From assembly GCF_013410745.1 (NCBI RefSeq), contig NZ_JACCFY010000001.1:3100001-3164000 (forward strand): a stretch of DNA of 64,000 nucleotides, in the 5' to 3' direction. Shown here piece by piece: positions 1-8,766 of the stretch (the stretch's first letter is position 1; each line of letters starts with the position of its first letter). The notes under the pieces were generated by a model. It was given only the letters and a program-made list of their open reading frames with translations, was not told where the DNA came from and searched no databases. Made by a program: the position numbers and the translations under genes. Source of the stretch: Nesterenkonia xinjiangensis. Its GTDB lineage: Bacteria > Actinomycetota > Actinomycetes > Actinomycetales > Micrococcaceae.

Positions 1-781
1 GAGCGGAGGTCCAGTCCGGCTCCCCGGCGGCGGGCCGGGACCCGATGGGGGAGTGCAGCAGCGGGTTGATCGCGAAGGGCAGCACATCGACGCTGCGTGC
101 CTGGGGGCAGTCATGCCGGTAGTCCTCCACCACTTCGGCGGCCGTGGTGAGGATGTGCTCGCAGGCCCGGGCGACGTCGAGGAACTGCCGGTAATCCGGC
201 GGATCCTCCTTGCCGTAGTAGACGGTGGGGACACCGGCCTCGCGGAAGGCCGGGATCAGCGTTTCGGTGAGGAGCCGGCGGCGGCGCCTGGCCTGCGGGC
301 CGGTGACGTCCCAGGAGTGCCCGTCATGGCCCCGCCAGGTTGCGGCGACCAGCAGCACGTCCACCTCGTGGAGATGACGGCGCCAGGTGGTGGGGGTCAG
401 CGGGACGAGCTGCGCCAGCCCGGAGAACGTGTCGAAGAGGAACCGGTCGCAGATGATCCCGATGCGCAGCCCCAGGCGAGGGCGTGAGATCCCCTCCTCG
501 GGCGCTGGCAGTGCGGCGGCGGCCTCGAGGGCCTCCTCGACTCCGCGGCGCGCGGTGGCGCGGGCCTGAGCGGACTCGACGAGGGGAGTGTCGCAGGGTT
601 CGAGCTCCGCGGCACGGGCGCGCATCGCCTCGGCGCGACAGCGATGTGCCTCAGCCAGCGGGGACCAGATCTGGGGTCGGTGCGTGCGGACCAGCGCGGC
701 GGCGGCGTCGTCGTGCGCGACGGCCGCGGTGACCAGGGGCGTCGCGGGCCGCGCCTCGGGACGGGGAAGCTCGGAACTCAC
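1..781 (-). CDS. CgeB-like glycosyltransferase, C-terminus cut off by window edge
   Basis: A frame open from GTG at 781 down to base 1 (260 codons, no stop) is the only convincing coding frame here. After an Ala/Arg/Glu-rich N-terminus of about 100 residues it reads into a strand-loop LRIGIICDRFLFDTF (residues about 104-118). It continues with VDVLLVAATWRGHDG and then VYYGKEDPPDYRQFLDVA near residue 187. A Lys-Glu-Asp-Pro motif followed by a 'DVA.ACEHILTTAAEVVEDYR' type stretch is characteristic of CgeB/DUF3880 glycosyltransferases, which transfer sugars to cell-surface glycans or peptides. The catalytic C-terminal half lies outside the window. A retained glycosyltransferase (1002-2222) lies on the other side of tRNA-Gly in divergent orientation. 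The start has no well-spaced ribosome binding site. Family assignment is from motif memory and is moderately secure; the acceptor is unknown. Confidence 0.7.
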   Translation of the reverse strand, partial: MSSELPRPEARPATPLVTAAVAHDDAAAALVRTHRPQIWSPLAEAHRCRAEAMRARAAELEPCDTPLVESAQARATARRGVEEALEAAAALPAPEEGISRPRLGLRIGIICDRFLFDTFSGLAQLVPLTPTTWRRHLHEVDVLLVAATWRGHDGHSWDVTGPQARRRRRLLTETLIPAFREAGVPTVYYGKEDPPDYRQFLDVARACEHILTTAAEVVEDYRHDCPQARSVDVLPFAINPLLHSPIGSRPAAGEPDWTSA

Positions 782-831
782 CCTTCGAGGGTATCCCGAG
801 CGGGACGGCAATCCGAGACGGCGCGTCGGTT

Positions 832-860
832 TTGGAGGGTGCGCGGTGCCTTGCTAAGCT
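832..860 (+). promoter_or_regulatory. Promoter of tRNA-Gly
   Basis: TTGGAG (832-837), a 17-nt spacer and TAAGCT (855-860) form a good housekeeping sigma-type promoter. The expected transcription start near 867 leaves a leader of about 23 nt before the tRNA at 890. Confidence 0.6.
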
Positions 861-889
861 GAGTCACCGTTGCGGCTGCGGTCGCGAAC

Positions 890-963
890 GGGGATGTAGC
901 TTAATGGTAAAGCTTTGGTCTTCCAAACCAACGACGCGGGTTCGATTCCCGTCATCCCCTCCA
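890..963 (+). tRNA. tRNA-Gly(TCC)
   Basis: A complete cloverleaf can be drawn. The acceptor GGGGATG (890-896) pairs with CATCCCC (953-959). The anticodon loop CTTCCAA gives anticodon TCC, and the T arm contains GGTTCGATTCC. The discriminator base is T and a 3' CCA is encoded at 961-963. It reads GGA glycine codons. It sits alone between two divergently oriented glycosyltransferase genes. Confidence 0.95.
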
Positions 964-1001
964 TCTCCTTCCTGATCTCCTCTGCCTCCTCAGGAGCGTG
1001 C

Positions 1002-2222
1002 ATGCGAGTCCCCCGCCGTCGCACGTCGCGGGACCGTGACTCCCGGCCGAGGGTCCATCTGGTCGTCCAGCCGACCGTTTCCCACTACCGCGAGCCGCTG
1101 CTCCGGCGTCTGCTCGCCAGCACTCGGCTCGACGTCGACCTGGTGGGCCGGTACCGCAACAGCGAGGGATCCGCCGCGGACCGCATCCAGTCCGCCTCCC
1201 CGGAGCTCCTTGAGCAGGTGACCCCGTTGCGCTTCCTCTCCTGGGGAGAGCTGTGGTGGGAGCGGGGCCAGGTCGGGGCGGTGCTCTCCGGCAAGCATGA
1301 CGCCTACGTCCTGGCCGGGAGGATCTACACGCTCTCTGCCTGGGTCGCGCTGCTGGCCGGGCGGCTGACCGGCCGCACGGTGCTCCTCTGGGGCCATGGG
1401 TGGAAACGGCCCGAGGACGGGCTGAAGCGCCGACTGCGCCTGGCGTTCTACGCGCTCTGTGACGGGCTGCTGGTCTATGGCGACCGTGCTCATGACCTCG
1501 GACGCTCCTACGGGGTGGCCGAGGAGAAGATCGCCGTGGTCTACAACAGCATCTATTCGGAGGACCAGCTGGCCGAAGGCCCTGCCGAGGAGCAGCCGGA
1601 GCCCGGCCACCCCGGCGAGGATCTGGCGCGTGGCGCGGAGGCTGCGCGGCGCCCCACCCTGATCTACAGCTCCCGGCTGACCGCGCGCCACCGCCTGGAC
1701 ACGCTCGCGGAGGCATTGGAGATGATGCCGGCACGGACCCGTCCCCGGGTGCTCGTGGTCGGCGACGGCGTCGAGCGGCCCCGGCTGGAACGACGCTTCG
1801 CCGAGGCCGAGGTGGACGCGGACTTCCTCGGCGCCGTCTATGATCTCCCCACGCTACGTCGGCTCTACGCCCAGGCCGACGCGGCGGTGTCCATCGGCGG
1901 GGCCGGGCTCAACGTCACCCAGGCGCTCAGTCTCGGAGTCCCCGTGGTCGCCGAGGGCGGCAACCCGGACTCCAGCCCGGAGATCGAGGCCGTCATCGAT
2001 GGTGAGACCGGACGGCTCTACCGCAGCGGCGACCCTGAGTCCCTGCGAGAGGTGCTCCAGGAGCTCGTCGAGGATCCTGCCGGCCTGCGCCGGATGGCTC
2101 GACGCGGTCTGGAGGTCGTGCGTGAGCGATACACGGCCGAACGTCACGCCCAGGCCATGGAAGAGGCGATCCTCGCCTTCCTCGACGCCCGCGGGGCGCC
2201 CAGGAGGACGAGGATCGCCTGA
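1002..2222 (+). CDS. GT4-family glycosyltransferase (group 1)
   Basis: This 406-residue protein is a retaining GT-B glycosyltransferase that moves a sugar from a nucleotide-sugar to a surface glycan or lipid; the substrate is not predictable. The N-terminal Rossmann half (about residues 10-190) begins RVHLVVQPTVSHYREPLL, typical of this family. The C-terminal half begins LIYSSRLTARHRLDTL near residue 219, followed by VLVVGDGVERPRL. The nucleotide-sugar site is AVSIGGAGLNVTQALSLGVPVVAEGG and the downstream PEIEAVIDGETGRLY. The ATG at 1002 is chosen because AGGAG lies 5 nt upstream and the open frame further upstream overlaps the tRNA. No other polysaccharide genes follow, so the pathway is unknown. 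Confidence 0.85.
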   Translation: MRVPRRRTSRDRDSRPRVHLVVQPTVSHYREPLLRRLLASTRLDVDLVGRYRNSEGSAADRIQSASPELLEQVTPLRFLSWGELWWERGQVGAVLSGKHDAYVLAGRIYTLSAWVALLAGRLTGRTVLLWGHGWKRPEDGLKRRLRLAFYALCDGLLVYGDRAHDLGRSYGVAEEKIAVVYNSIYSEDQLAEGPAEEQPEPGHPGEDLARGAEAARRPTLIYSSRLTARHRLDTLAEALEMMPARTRPRVLVVGDGVERPRLERRFAEAEVDADFLGAVYDLPTLRRLYAQADAAVSIGGAGLNVTQALSLGVPVVAEGGNPDSSPEIEAVIDGETGRLYRSGDPESLREVLQELVEDPAGLRRMARRGLEVVRERYTAERHAQAMEEAILAFLDARGAPRRTRIA

Positions 2223-2256
2223 TCCGGCCGGGCACGTCCCGGCAGGTGCGGCCGGA
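2223..2256. terminator. Possible bidirectional terminator between convergent genes
   Basis: TCCGGCCG (2223-2230) pairs with CGGCCGGA (2249-2256), and CCGGG/CCCGG can pair inside the loop. It lies in the 37-nt gap between the convergent glycosyltransferase and putP. There is no clear U-tract. Confidence 0.45.
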
Positions 2257-2259
2257 GCG

Positions 2260-3789
2260 TCAGGACGCCGGTGTGCGCGCCCCGGCGACCACCAGCATCT
2301 CGTCGAACTCCGCCTCCACCGCGGGGTCCTCACGCCAGGTGAGGCGGGAGACCAGCCACGCGGCGAGGGTGGCCAGCAGGAAGCCGGGCACGATCTCGTA
2401 GATGAACCCGGAGAGCACGTCGACGTTGCCCCAGATGCCCACGGTCACCGCACCGGTGATCATGGCCGCCAGCGCCCCGGGCATCGTCAGCCGACGCCAG
2501 TACAGGCTCAGCAGGATGATCGGGCCGAAGGCCGAGCCGAATCCGGCCCAGGCGAAGCCGACCAGCTCGAGGATCGTGGAGTCGGTGTCCAGAGCCAGCA
2601 GCGCCGCGATCACCGCCACGGTCAGCACCGCCCCGCGGCCCAGCATCAGCTGGTGGCTGCGGCTGGGGGTCCGCCCGAAGGAGAGGTAGATGTCCTCCAC
2701 CAGGGCGGAGGAGCACACCACCAGCTGCGAGGAGATCGTGGACATCACGGCCGCCAGCACGGCGGCGAGCAGCAGAGCGGCGATGAACGGGTGGAACAGC
2801 ACCTGGGAGAGCACCAGGAACACATGCTCGGGGTTGGCCAGCTCGGTGCCCTGCTCGTGGAAGTAGGCGATGCCGATCAGTCCGGTGAAGACGGCGCCGG
2901 TGGCGGCGATGGCCATCCAGCCGATGCCGATCCGCCGCGCGGCCGGGGCGTCGGCGGCGGAACGCATCGCCATGAACCGCACGATCACGTGGGGCTGGCC
3001 GAAATAGCCCAGGCCCCAGGCGGCCGCGGAGATGACCCCCAGCGCCGAGGCCCCCACCAGGAAGCTCATCCGGTCCACCTCGGCTCCGGCGTCGGCGACG
3101 CTCGCGGCGAGGTCCGCGGCGCTCACCCCGGAGGTGACCTCGCCCCAGCCGCCGAGGGTGATCAGCGCGATCAGCGGCACCAGCAGCAGGCCCAGGAACA
3201 TCATCGTCCCCTGGACCACATCGGTCAGCGACGCGCCCAGGAAGCCGCCCACCAGGGTGTAGACCACAGTGACGCCGGCGACCAGGAGCATGCCCTGCAG
3301 GTAGTCCATGCCGAAGGCGACGGTGAAGAACTCTCCGCCGGCGACCATGCCGGAGGAGACGTAGAAGATGAAGAACGCCAGGATGATCACCCCGGCGATG
3401 ATCCGCACAGCGTGGTTGTCGGTGCGGAAGCGGGCCTCCAGGAAGCTGGGGATGGTGATGGAGTTGTTCGCCACCTCCGTGTAGGCACGCAGCCTCGGCG
3501 CGACGAACTTCCAGTTCAGCCAGGCGCCGATCGTCAGGCCGATGGCGATCCAGGCCTCGACCAGGCCGTTGAGGTAGATCGCCCCGGGCAGGCCCATCAT
3601 CAGCCAGCCCGACATGTCGGAGGCGCCGGCGGAGAGCGCAGCGGTGGAGGGCCGGAGCTTGCGTCCGGCGAGCATGTAGTCGGTGAGGTCCGTGGTGCGC
3701 CGGTAGGCGTAGTAGCCGATGGCGACCATGCACGCGAAGTACAGGATCACCGCCACCAGCTGGACCGTGGTGTTCGCAGTCTCGATCAT
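2260..3789 (-). CDS. putP: Sodium/proline symporter
   Basis: This 509-residue integral membrane protein belongs to the sodium:solute symporter (SSS) family and imports proline with Na+ for nutrition or osmoprotection. The early segment YYAYRRTTDLTDYMLAGRKL, then SAGASDMSGWLMMGLPGAIYL and the segment ending FLEARF, match PutP closely, including the Na+-site region of helix 2. About 12-13 hydrophobic helices are visible. The C-terminus is a short hydrophilic tail. Length is normal for PutP (about 500). The ATG at 3789 has a GATACT hexamer ending 7 nt upstream, so the mRNA may be leaderless. It is monocistronic, convergent with the glycosyltransferase. Together with the BCCT carrier at 12.8 kb it suggests a salt-tolerant lifestyle. 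Confidence 0.93.
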   Translation of the reverse strand: MIETANTTVQLVAVILYFACMVAIGYYAYRRTTDLTDYMLAGRKLRPSTAALSAGASDMSGWLMMGLPGAIYLNGLVEAWIAIGLTIGAWLNWKFVAPRLRAYTEVANNSITIPSFLEARFRTDNHAVRIIAGVIILAFFIFYVSSGMVAGGEFFTVAFGMDYLQGMLLVAGVTVVYTLVGGFLGASLTDVVQGTMMFLGLLLVPLIALITLGGWGEVTSGVSAADLAASVADAGAEVDRMSFLVGASALGVISAAAWGLGYFGQPHVIVRFMAMRSAADAPAARRIGIGWMAIAATGAVFTGLIGIAYFHEQGTELANPEHVFLVLSQVLFHPFIAALLLAAVLAAVMSTISSQLVVCSSALVEDIYLSFGRTPSRSHQLMLGRGAVLTVAVIAALLALDTDSTILELVGFAWAGFGSAFGPIILLSLYWRRLTMPGALAAMITGAVTVGIWGNVDVLSGFIYEIVPGFLLATLAAWLVSRLTWREDPAVEAEFDEMLVVAGARTPAS

Positions 3790-3847
3790 AGGCCCGAGTA
3801 TCGCACCCAGTGACCCGTCTCACCGGACATTGCCGCGCGGGCGGCCC

Positions 3848-4378
3848 TCACTCCCGAGGGGTGAGGATCATGTTCGTCATCCGGGCCGTGGACAGCCTCC
3901 GCCCCTGCTCGTCTCGCATCACGATCTCATGGGAGGTGAGGGTGCGCCCCAGGTTGATCGGGGTGCAGGTGCCGGTGACGACGCCGTCGGTGACCGCCCG
4001 GTGATGGGTGGCGCCCAGCTCGATGCCCACGACGGGGTGGACGAGCTCCAGGGTGAGGCGCACGTGCAGGATCGCCGCCAGTGAGCCCAGCGTCTCGGCC
4101 AGCACCATGTGCGCGCCCCCGTGGAACAGGCCCATGTTCTGCTCGTTGCCGGCCACCGGGAGCGTGGCCACCAGGCGCTCCGGGGTCATCTCCTCGAATC
4201 GCAGGCCCATCTTCTGCCCCAGCGGGGCCACGCCGTGGGGCCCCATCATCCCATGCAGCTCCTCGGGCACGCCGGCGGCGCGGAGCCGGGCGGTGCGTTC
4301 AGCGTCGTCGGGGATCTGGCTGGGGTCCGGTCGCAGGTGCGCCTCGGGGGCGGTGCGGGCGGTGAAATCTCCACTCAT
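3848..4378 (-). CDS. PaaI-type hotdog-fold thioesterase
   Basis: This 176-residue protein has one hotdog domain (about residues 70-175) and probably hydrolyses acyl- or aryl-CoA thioesters. Family signatures are GNEQNMGLFHGGAHMVLAETLGS, where the HGG plus downstream acidic residue are active-site elements in PaaI enzymes, and GATHHRAVTDGVVTGTC. The 60-residue N-terminal extension has no recognisable domain. I chose ATG 4378 over an in-frame GTG at 4384 because an AACTCT hexamer ends 7 nt before the ATG. That -10 lies back to back with the TAGAGT -10 of divergent polA, only 18 nt separating the two genes. Substrate is unknown. Confidence 0.85.
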   Translation of the reverse strand: MSGDFTARTAPEAHLRPDPSQIPDDAERTARLRAAGVPEELHGMMGPHGVAPLGQKMGLRFEEMTPERLVATLPVAGNEQNMGLFHGGAHMVLAETLGSLAAILHVRLTLELVHPVVGIELGATHHRAVTDGVVTGTCTPINLGRTLTSHEIVMRDEQGRRLSTARMTNMILTPRE

Positions 4379-4396
4379 GCCCACTAGAGTTGCACT

Positions 4397-7222
4397 GTGA
4401 GCCAGCAGAGTGAAGCCAGCCCCGAGACCGCACCCGCCGCAGCATCCTCATCCGGGGGTGAGAAGCTCCTCATCATCGACGGTCATTCGATGGCCTTCCG
4501 CGCGTTCTACGCCCTGCCTCCGGAGAGCTTCCTCACCGACTCCGGCCAGTACACCAACGCGGTGCACGGATTCACCAACATGCTGCTCAAGCTCATCCGC
4601 GAGGAGGAGCCCACCCACGTCGCGCTCGCCTTCGACCTGGACACCCCCACCTTCCGGCACACGTCCTATGACGAGTACAAGGCAGGCCGGGCCAAGACCC
4701 CGGAGGAGTTCCGCGGGCAGATCGCCCTGATCAAGCAGGTTGCCGCGGCCATGAACATCCCGGCGATCACCGTGGAGGGCTACGAGGCGGACGACATCGT
4801 CGCCACCTGCACCACATTGGCCGAGCAGGCGGGCTGGGAGACCCTCATCGTCTCCGGGGACCGCGACGCGCTGCAGCTGGTGACCGAACGCACCACCCTG
4901 ATGTACCCCACCTCTGGGATCTCCAAGGTGACCCTCCTGGACCCCGCCGGAGTCGAGGCCAAGTACCTGGTGCCGCCGGCGAAGTACCCGGACCTGGCGG
5001 CGCTGGTCGGCGAGTCCGCCGACAACCTGCCGGGTGTGCCGAAGGTCGGGCCGAAGACCGCCGCGAAGTGGATCGACCAGTACGGCTCCACCCGGGAGAT
5101 CATCGCCCACGCCGACCAGATCGGCGGCAAGGTGGGTGAGAACCTGCGTGCCGCCCTGGACGACGTCGAGCGCAACCTCGAGCTGAATCGGCTCGTCCAG
5201 GACCTGGACCTGCCCGTGGCTCTGCAGGACACTGCCCTGACCCTTCCGGACCGGGACGCCGTCGAGCCGCTCTTCGACGCCCTGCAGTTCAACCAGATCC
5301 GTGAGCGGCTCTTCGAGACCTTCGCCCAGAGGTTCCCCGAGGCCGAGATCGCAGCGGAACCCACCGAGGAGCTGCCGCCGCTGCGCGTCCTCAGCGAGGC
5401 TGCCGAGCTCACCGAGGCCCTCGACGCCACGGAAGGACCGGTCGGCGTCGCGCTGTGCCTGGACCGCAGCGGGGAGGGTCTCTCCACCAAGTCGCAGCGC
5501 GACGAGGCGGCACGGGTGGCCGAGGCGCTCGCGGTCGTGCTGGTGCCCGAAGGTTCTGCAGAGGCGCTGGTGATCTCGCTGCTGGAGGCGGACTCGGCGC
5601 TGGAGACCGCGCTCGGCGAGTGGATGGCCGAGGCCGGGCGCCCCAAGCTCATCCATGACCTCAAAGACGCCGGACGGCGCCTGGCCCGGCGGGGCCTGCG
5701 GCTGGCCGGAGCGGCCGAGGACACCCTGATCTCCGGCTACCTGATCCAGCCGGATCGACGCAGCTTCGCCTTCGCCGATCTGGTCACCCAGTACCTGGGT
5801 GCTTCCACGGAGCCCGGCGACTACCTCTCCGAGTCCGCGGCCGCAGAGGTGGAGTCGAGCGGCGGGGACACGCTGTTCTCGGCGCAGGACGCCGTCTCCG
5901 GGGTGAGTCGGGCGGACCTCGAGGCGGCAGCCGTGCACGGGATGCTGCTGCATCGGCTCAGCGCGGTGCTGCGCGAGCAGGTCGCCGGCCGCGACGCCTC
6001 GGCTCTGCTCCATGATCTGGAGATCCCCCTGGCGGAGGTGCTGCTGCAGATGGAGCTCACCGGCATCGCCGTCAGTCGGGAGCGTCTCGAGGCCCTCGAC
6101 GCCGAGTTTGAGGAGTCCATCCGTGCTTCCGCCGAGGCGGCCTATGCCGCCGTCGGACATGAGGTGAACCTGGGCTCTCCCAAGCAGCTGCAGACGGTGC
6201 TCTTCGACGAGCTCGGCCTGCCGAAGACTCGCAAGACCAAGACCGGCTACTCCACCGACGTCGAGTCCCTGCAGGATCTGCTGGTCAAGACGCAGAACGA
6301 GTTCCTGGTCCACCTGATGGCGCACCGGGACGCCACCAAGCTGCGCCAGACCGTCACCGGCCTGCGCGGCGCCGTCGACGACGACGGACGCATCCACACG
6401 ACCTACGCGCAGACGGTCGCCGCGACCGGCCGGCTGTCGTCGCTGCACCCGAATCTGCAGAACATCCCGGTGCGCACCGCCGCCGGACGCCGGATACGCG
6501 ACGCCTTCGTGGTCGGGGAGGGTCATGAGGAGCTGCTGACCGCCGACTACTCGCAGATCGAGATGCGCATCATGGCCCACCTCTCGGGGGACCAGGCGCT
6601 CATCGACGCCTTTCGGGCGGGGGAGGACCTGCACAGCTTCGTCGGCGCGCGGGTCTTCGGCGTTGGCACCGAGGAGGTCTCCACGGAGATGCGCTCCAAG
6701 GTGAAGGCGATGAGCTACGGACTGGTCTACGGGCTCTCCAGCTTCGGACTGTCCAAGCAGCTGGGCATCGGCGTGGACGAGGCCCGTGACCTGATGAACG
6801 AGTACTTCCAGCGCTTCGGGGCGGTGCGGGACTATCTGCGCGAGGTGGTCGAGCAGGCCCGCACCGACGGCTACACCTCCACCCTCTACGGGCGGCGCCG
6901 CTACCTGCCGGACCTCACCAGCGACAACCGGCAGCTGCGTCAGATGGCGGAGCGGGCCGCGCTGAACGCCCCGATCCAGGGTTCGGCGGCCGACATCATC
7001 AAGCGGGCCATGCTCGACGTCGACGCCGCCCTGCGGGAGGCCGGCCATGACTCACGGATGCTGCTGCAGGTCCATGACGAGCTCGTGCTCGAGGTGGCAT
7101 CGGGGGAGCGGGAAGCCGTTGAGCAGCTGGTGGTGGAGCGGATGCGCGCCGCCGCGGAGCTCTCGGTGCCGCTGGACGTCCACGTCGGAGTCGGCGCCTC
7201 CTGGCATGAAGCGGCCCACTAG
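4397..7222 (+). CDS. polA: DNA polymerase I
   Basis: At 941 residues this is a full-length family A polymerase for Okazaki-fragment processing and excision-repair gap filling. The N-terminal 5'-3' exonuclease domain (about 25-320) shows LLIIDGHSMAFRAFYALP, the EADDIVAT motif and SGDRDALQLV. The polymerase domain has motif A with Asp717 (DYSQIEMR), motif B RxxxKxxxYG with Arg766, Lys770 and Tyr774, and motif C with His893-Asp894-Glu895. The middle domain (about 335-520) lacks the DxE pair of 3'-5' exonucleases, as in other actinobacterial PolA, so proofreading is probably absent. Start is GTG 4397; TAGAGT (4385-4390) ends 6 nt upstream, suggesting a leaderless transcript. It is divergent from the thioesterase gene. 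Confidence 0.97.
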   Translation: MSQQSEASPETAPAAASSSGGEKLLIIDGHSMAFRAFYALPPESFLTDSGQYTNAVHGFTNMLLKLIREEEPTHVALAFDLDTPTFRHTSYDEYKAGRAKTPEEFRGQIALIKQVAAAMNIPAITVEGYEADDIVATCTTLAEQAGWETLIVSGDRDALQLVTERTTLMYPTSGISKVTLLDPAGVEAKYLVPPAKYPDLAALVGESADNLPGVPKVGPKTAAKWIDQYGSTREIIAHADQIGGKVGENLRAALDDVERNLELNRLVQDLDLPVALQDTALTLPDRDAVEPLFDALQFNQIRERLFETFAQRFPEAEIAAEPTEELPPLRVLSEAAELTEALDATEGPVGVALCLDRSGEGLSTKSQRDEAARVAEALAVVLVPEGSAEALVISLLEADSALETALGEWMAEAGRPKLIHDLKDAGRRLARRGLRLAGAAEDTLISGYLIQPDRRSFAFADLVTQYLGASTEPGDYLSESAAAEVESSGGDTLFSAQDAVSGVSRADLEAAAVHGMLLHRLSAVLREQVAGRDASALLHDLEIPLAEVLLQMELTGIAVSRERLEALDAEFEESIRASAEAAYAAVGHEVNLGSPKQLQTVLFDELGLPKTRKTKTGYSTDVESLQDLLVKTQNEFLVHLMAHRDATKLRQTVTGLRGAVDDDGRIHTTYAQTVAATGRLSSLHPNLQNIPVRTAAGRRIRDAFVVGEGHEELLTADYSQIEMRIMAHLSGDQALIDAFRAGEDLHSFVGARVFGVGTEEVSTEMRSKVKAMSYGLVYGLSSFGLSKQLGIGVDEARDLMNEYFQRFGAVRDYLREVVEQARTDGYTSTLYGRRRYLPDLTSDNRQLRQMAERAALNAPIQGSAADIIKRAMLDVDAALREAGHDSRMLLQVHDELVLEVASGEREAVEQLVVERMRAAAELSVPLDVHVGVGASWHEAAH

Positions 7223-7263
7223 CACGCGTTCCTGGATCACGCATTCCTGGATAAGGTGGGGCT

Positions 7264-8700
7264 GTGACTTCTGAGACTCCCGTGCAGACCCCAGCCGCTG
7301 CTCCGCGTCCACCTGCCGTCGCCCCGCTCGCTGAGGGCCTGCGCGCCGAGACCTTTCCCGTCGTGGCCGATGCGGACGGCAAGGTCAGTGATCCCCGGGT
7401 AGTCGCCTTCACCCGTGGCGTGGGCCAGGGCTTCTATGAGCGGTGGTCCTCCCAGGAGGAGACGGACCGCTGGGTCGGTGCCCTCACGGCGGACGGTCAG
7501 CGGCTCACCGCGGTCTATGTGGACCCCGGCTTCTCGGGCCTGGAGCCCTGGGGCGAGACTCTCGAGCGGCTCGGGCATGGACCCGAGCATCCGGTGGGGA
7601 CGTTCGCCGAGTGGGACAAGACGATCAACGCCGGCGGTCCCGATCTGCTGCCCGCCCGGCTGATCTCTGCGGTCACGGTGAACCCGGGCTTCCGACGTCG
7701 GGGGATCCTGGCGCACCTGATGACCTCCCGGCTGGCCGCGGCGGTGGATGAGGACATGCCCCTGGCCGCACTGACGGTCTCCGAGGGCGGCATCTATGGG
7801 CGCTTCGGCTATGGGGCGGCCACCCGTGAGCAGCGGATCCAGGTGAACGCGACTCCTGCCGGGGACGGGTTCGCCCTGCGCACCCCGCCCACCGGGACCG
7901 TGCTGACCGTGGACCCCACGCGCCTGGGAGAGACCCTTGAGGAGGTCTTCGCCGCCCAGCACGTGGGGACCCGCGGTTCGGTGGACCGTCACGAGGCCAC
8001 GCGAAAGTTCGGCACCGCCCGGTGGAGCCCTGACGACGTCAGCTCCTGGAACCGTGCCGCACGGGCGGTGGTGCACGTGCGCGAGGACGGGGAGGTGGGA
8101 GGCTGCGCGGTCTTCTCCTTCGACGGCTGGGACACCGACCCGCCCACTCTGCGCGTGATCGACATGATCGCGGTGGACGCCGCCAGCCGGATCGAGCTGT
8201 GGCGGCACCTGACGAGCATGGATCTGATCCAGCGCGTCGTGCATCGCCAGGCGCCGGTGGAGGATCCGCTCGCTCAGGCGCTCGTGAACCCGCGTGCGCG
8301 CGAGGTGACCGGAGGCCAGGATGTGCTCTGGATCCGTGTGCTCGACGTGGTGCGCTGCCTGCAGGCCCGCGAATGGGCCGCCGACGGGCAGATGCGTCTG
8401 CGGGTGGAGGACCGCCTCGGCATCATCGACGGCGACTACCGGGTGAGCGTGCGTGCGGGTCTGGCACAGGTGGAGCAGCTGGAGCCCGTCCGGACGGGCC
8501 CGGGATCCGTCCAGGAGGAGGCGCCGGCCCTGCGTGTCGATGCTGAGACGCTGGGCACGCTGCTGTTGGGCGACGTCTCCCTGCGCACGCTGCACGCCGC
8601 CGGCCGCGTCACGCTCGAGTCTGCCGGGGAGGCCGATCTGCGTCGGCTGGCGGCCAGCTGGGACCTGCCCACCGCGCCGCACTGCGCCACGCACTTCTGA
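7264..8700 (+). CDS. Eis-like GNAT N-acetyltransferase
   Basis: This 478-residue protein has the Eis architecture: an N-terminal GNAT domain with the acetyl-CoA loop VNPGFRRRGILAHL (about residues 139-152), a second degenerate GNAT domain, and a C-terminal SCP2-like domain. The last residue is Phe (CATHF-COOH). In mycobacterial Eis the C-terminal Phe carboxylate acts in catalysis, and this end is conserved here. Eis family members acetylate lysines or amines, including aminoglycosides at several positions. The native substrate here is unknown, and at 478 residues it is longer than typical Eis (about 400-420). GTG 7264 is preceded at 6 nt by TAAGGT, so it is probably leaderless. It lies 41 nt after polA and before the rpsA promoter. 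Confidence 0.82.
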   Translation: MTSETPVQTPAAAPRPPAVAPLAEGLRAETFPVVADADGKVSDPRVVAFTRGVGQGFYERWSSQEETDRWVGALTADGQRLTAVYVDPGFSGLEPWGETLERLGHGPEHPVGTFAEWDKTINAGGPDLLPARLISAVTVNPGFRRRGILAHLMTSRLAAAVDEDMPLAALTVSEGGIYGRFGYGAATREQRIQVNATPAGDGFALRTPPTGTVLTVDPTRLGETLEEVFAAQHVGTRGSVDRHEATRKFGTARWSPDDVSSWNRAARAVVHVREDGEVGGCAVFSFDGWDTDPPTLRVIDMIAVDAASRIELWRHLTSMDLIQRVVHRQAPVEDPLAQALVNPRAREVTGGQDVLWIRVLDVVRCLQAREWAADGQMRLRVEDRLGIIDGDYRVSVRAGLAQVEQLEPVRTGPGSVQEEAPALRVDAETLGTLLLGDVSLRTLHAAGRVTLESAGEADLRRLAASWDLPTAPHCATHF

Positions 8701-8738
8701 CCCGCCCCAGACGTCCGCCGACCGGCCGGAGGGCCCGG

Positions 8739-8766
8739 TTGAACAGGATTGCGCGGGGAGTATAGA
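8739..8766 (+). promoter_or_regulatory. Strong promoter of rpsA
   Basis: TTGAAC (8739-8744), a 16-nt spacer and TATAGA (8761-8766) are the closest match to a consensus housekeeping promoter in the window. The transcript would carry a leader of about 170 nt before rpsA, unlike the many leaderless genes nearby. Confidence 0.7.

Noticed and set aside
1840-3813. 657-codon plus-strand frame over putP
   Set aside because: Gly/Gln/Asp/His-rich shadow of putP that begins inside the glycosyltransferase gene.
4448-7048. Long open frame (866 codons) antisense to polA
   Set aside because: Repeat-free shadow frame typical of high-GC DNA; the composition is His/Leu/Val/Gly-rich without any domain, while the sense strand encodes an unmistakable PolA.
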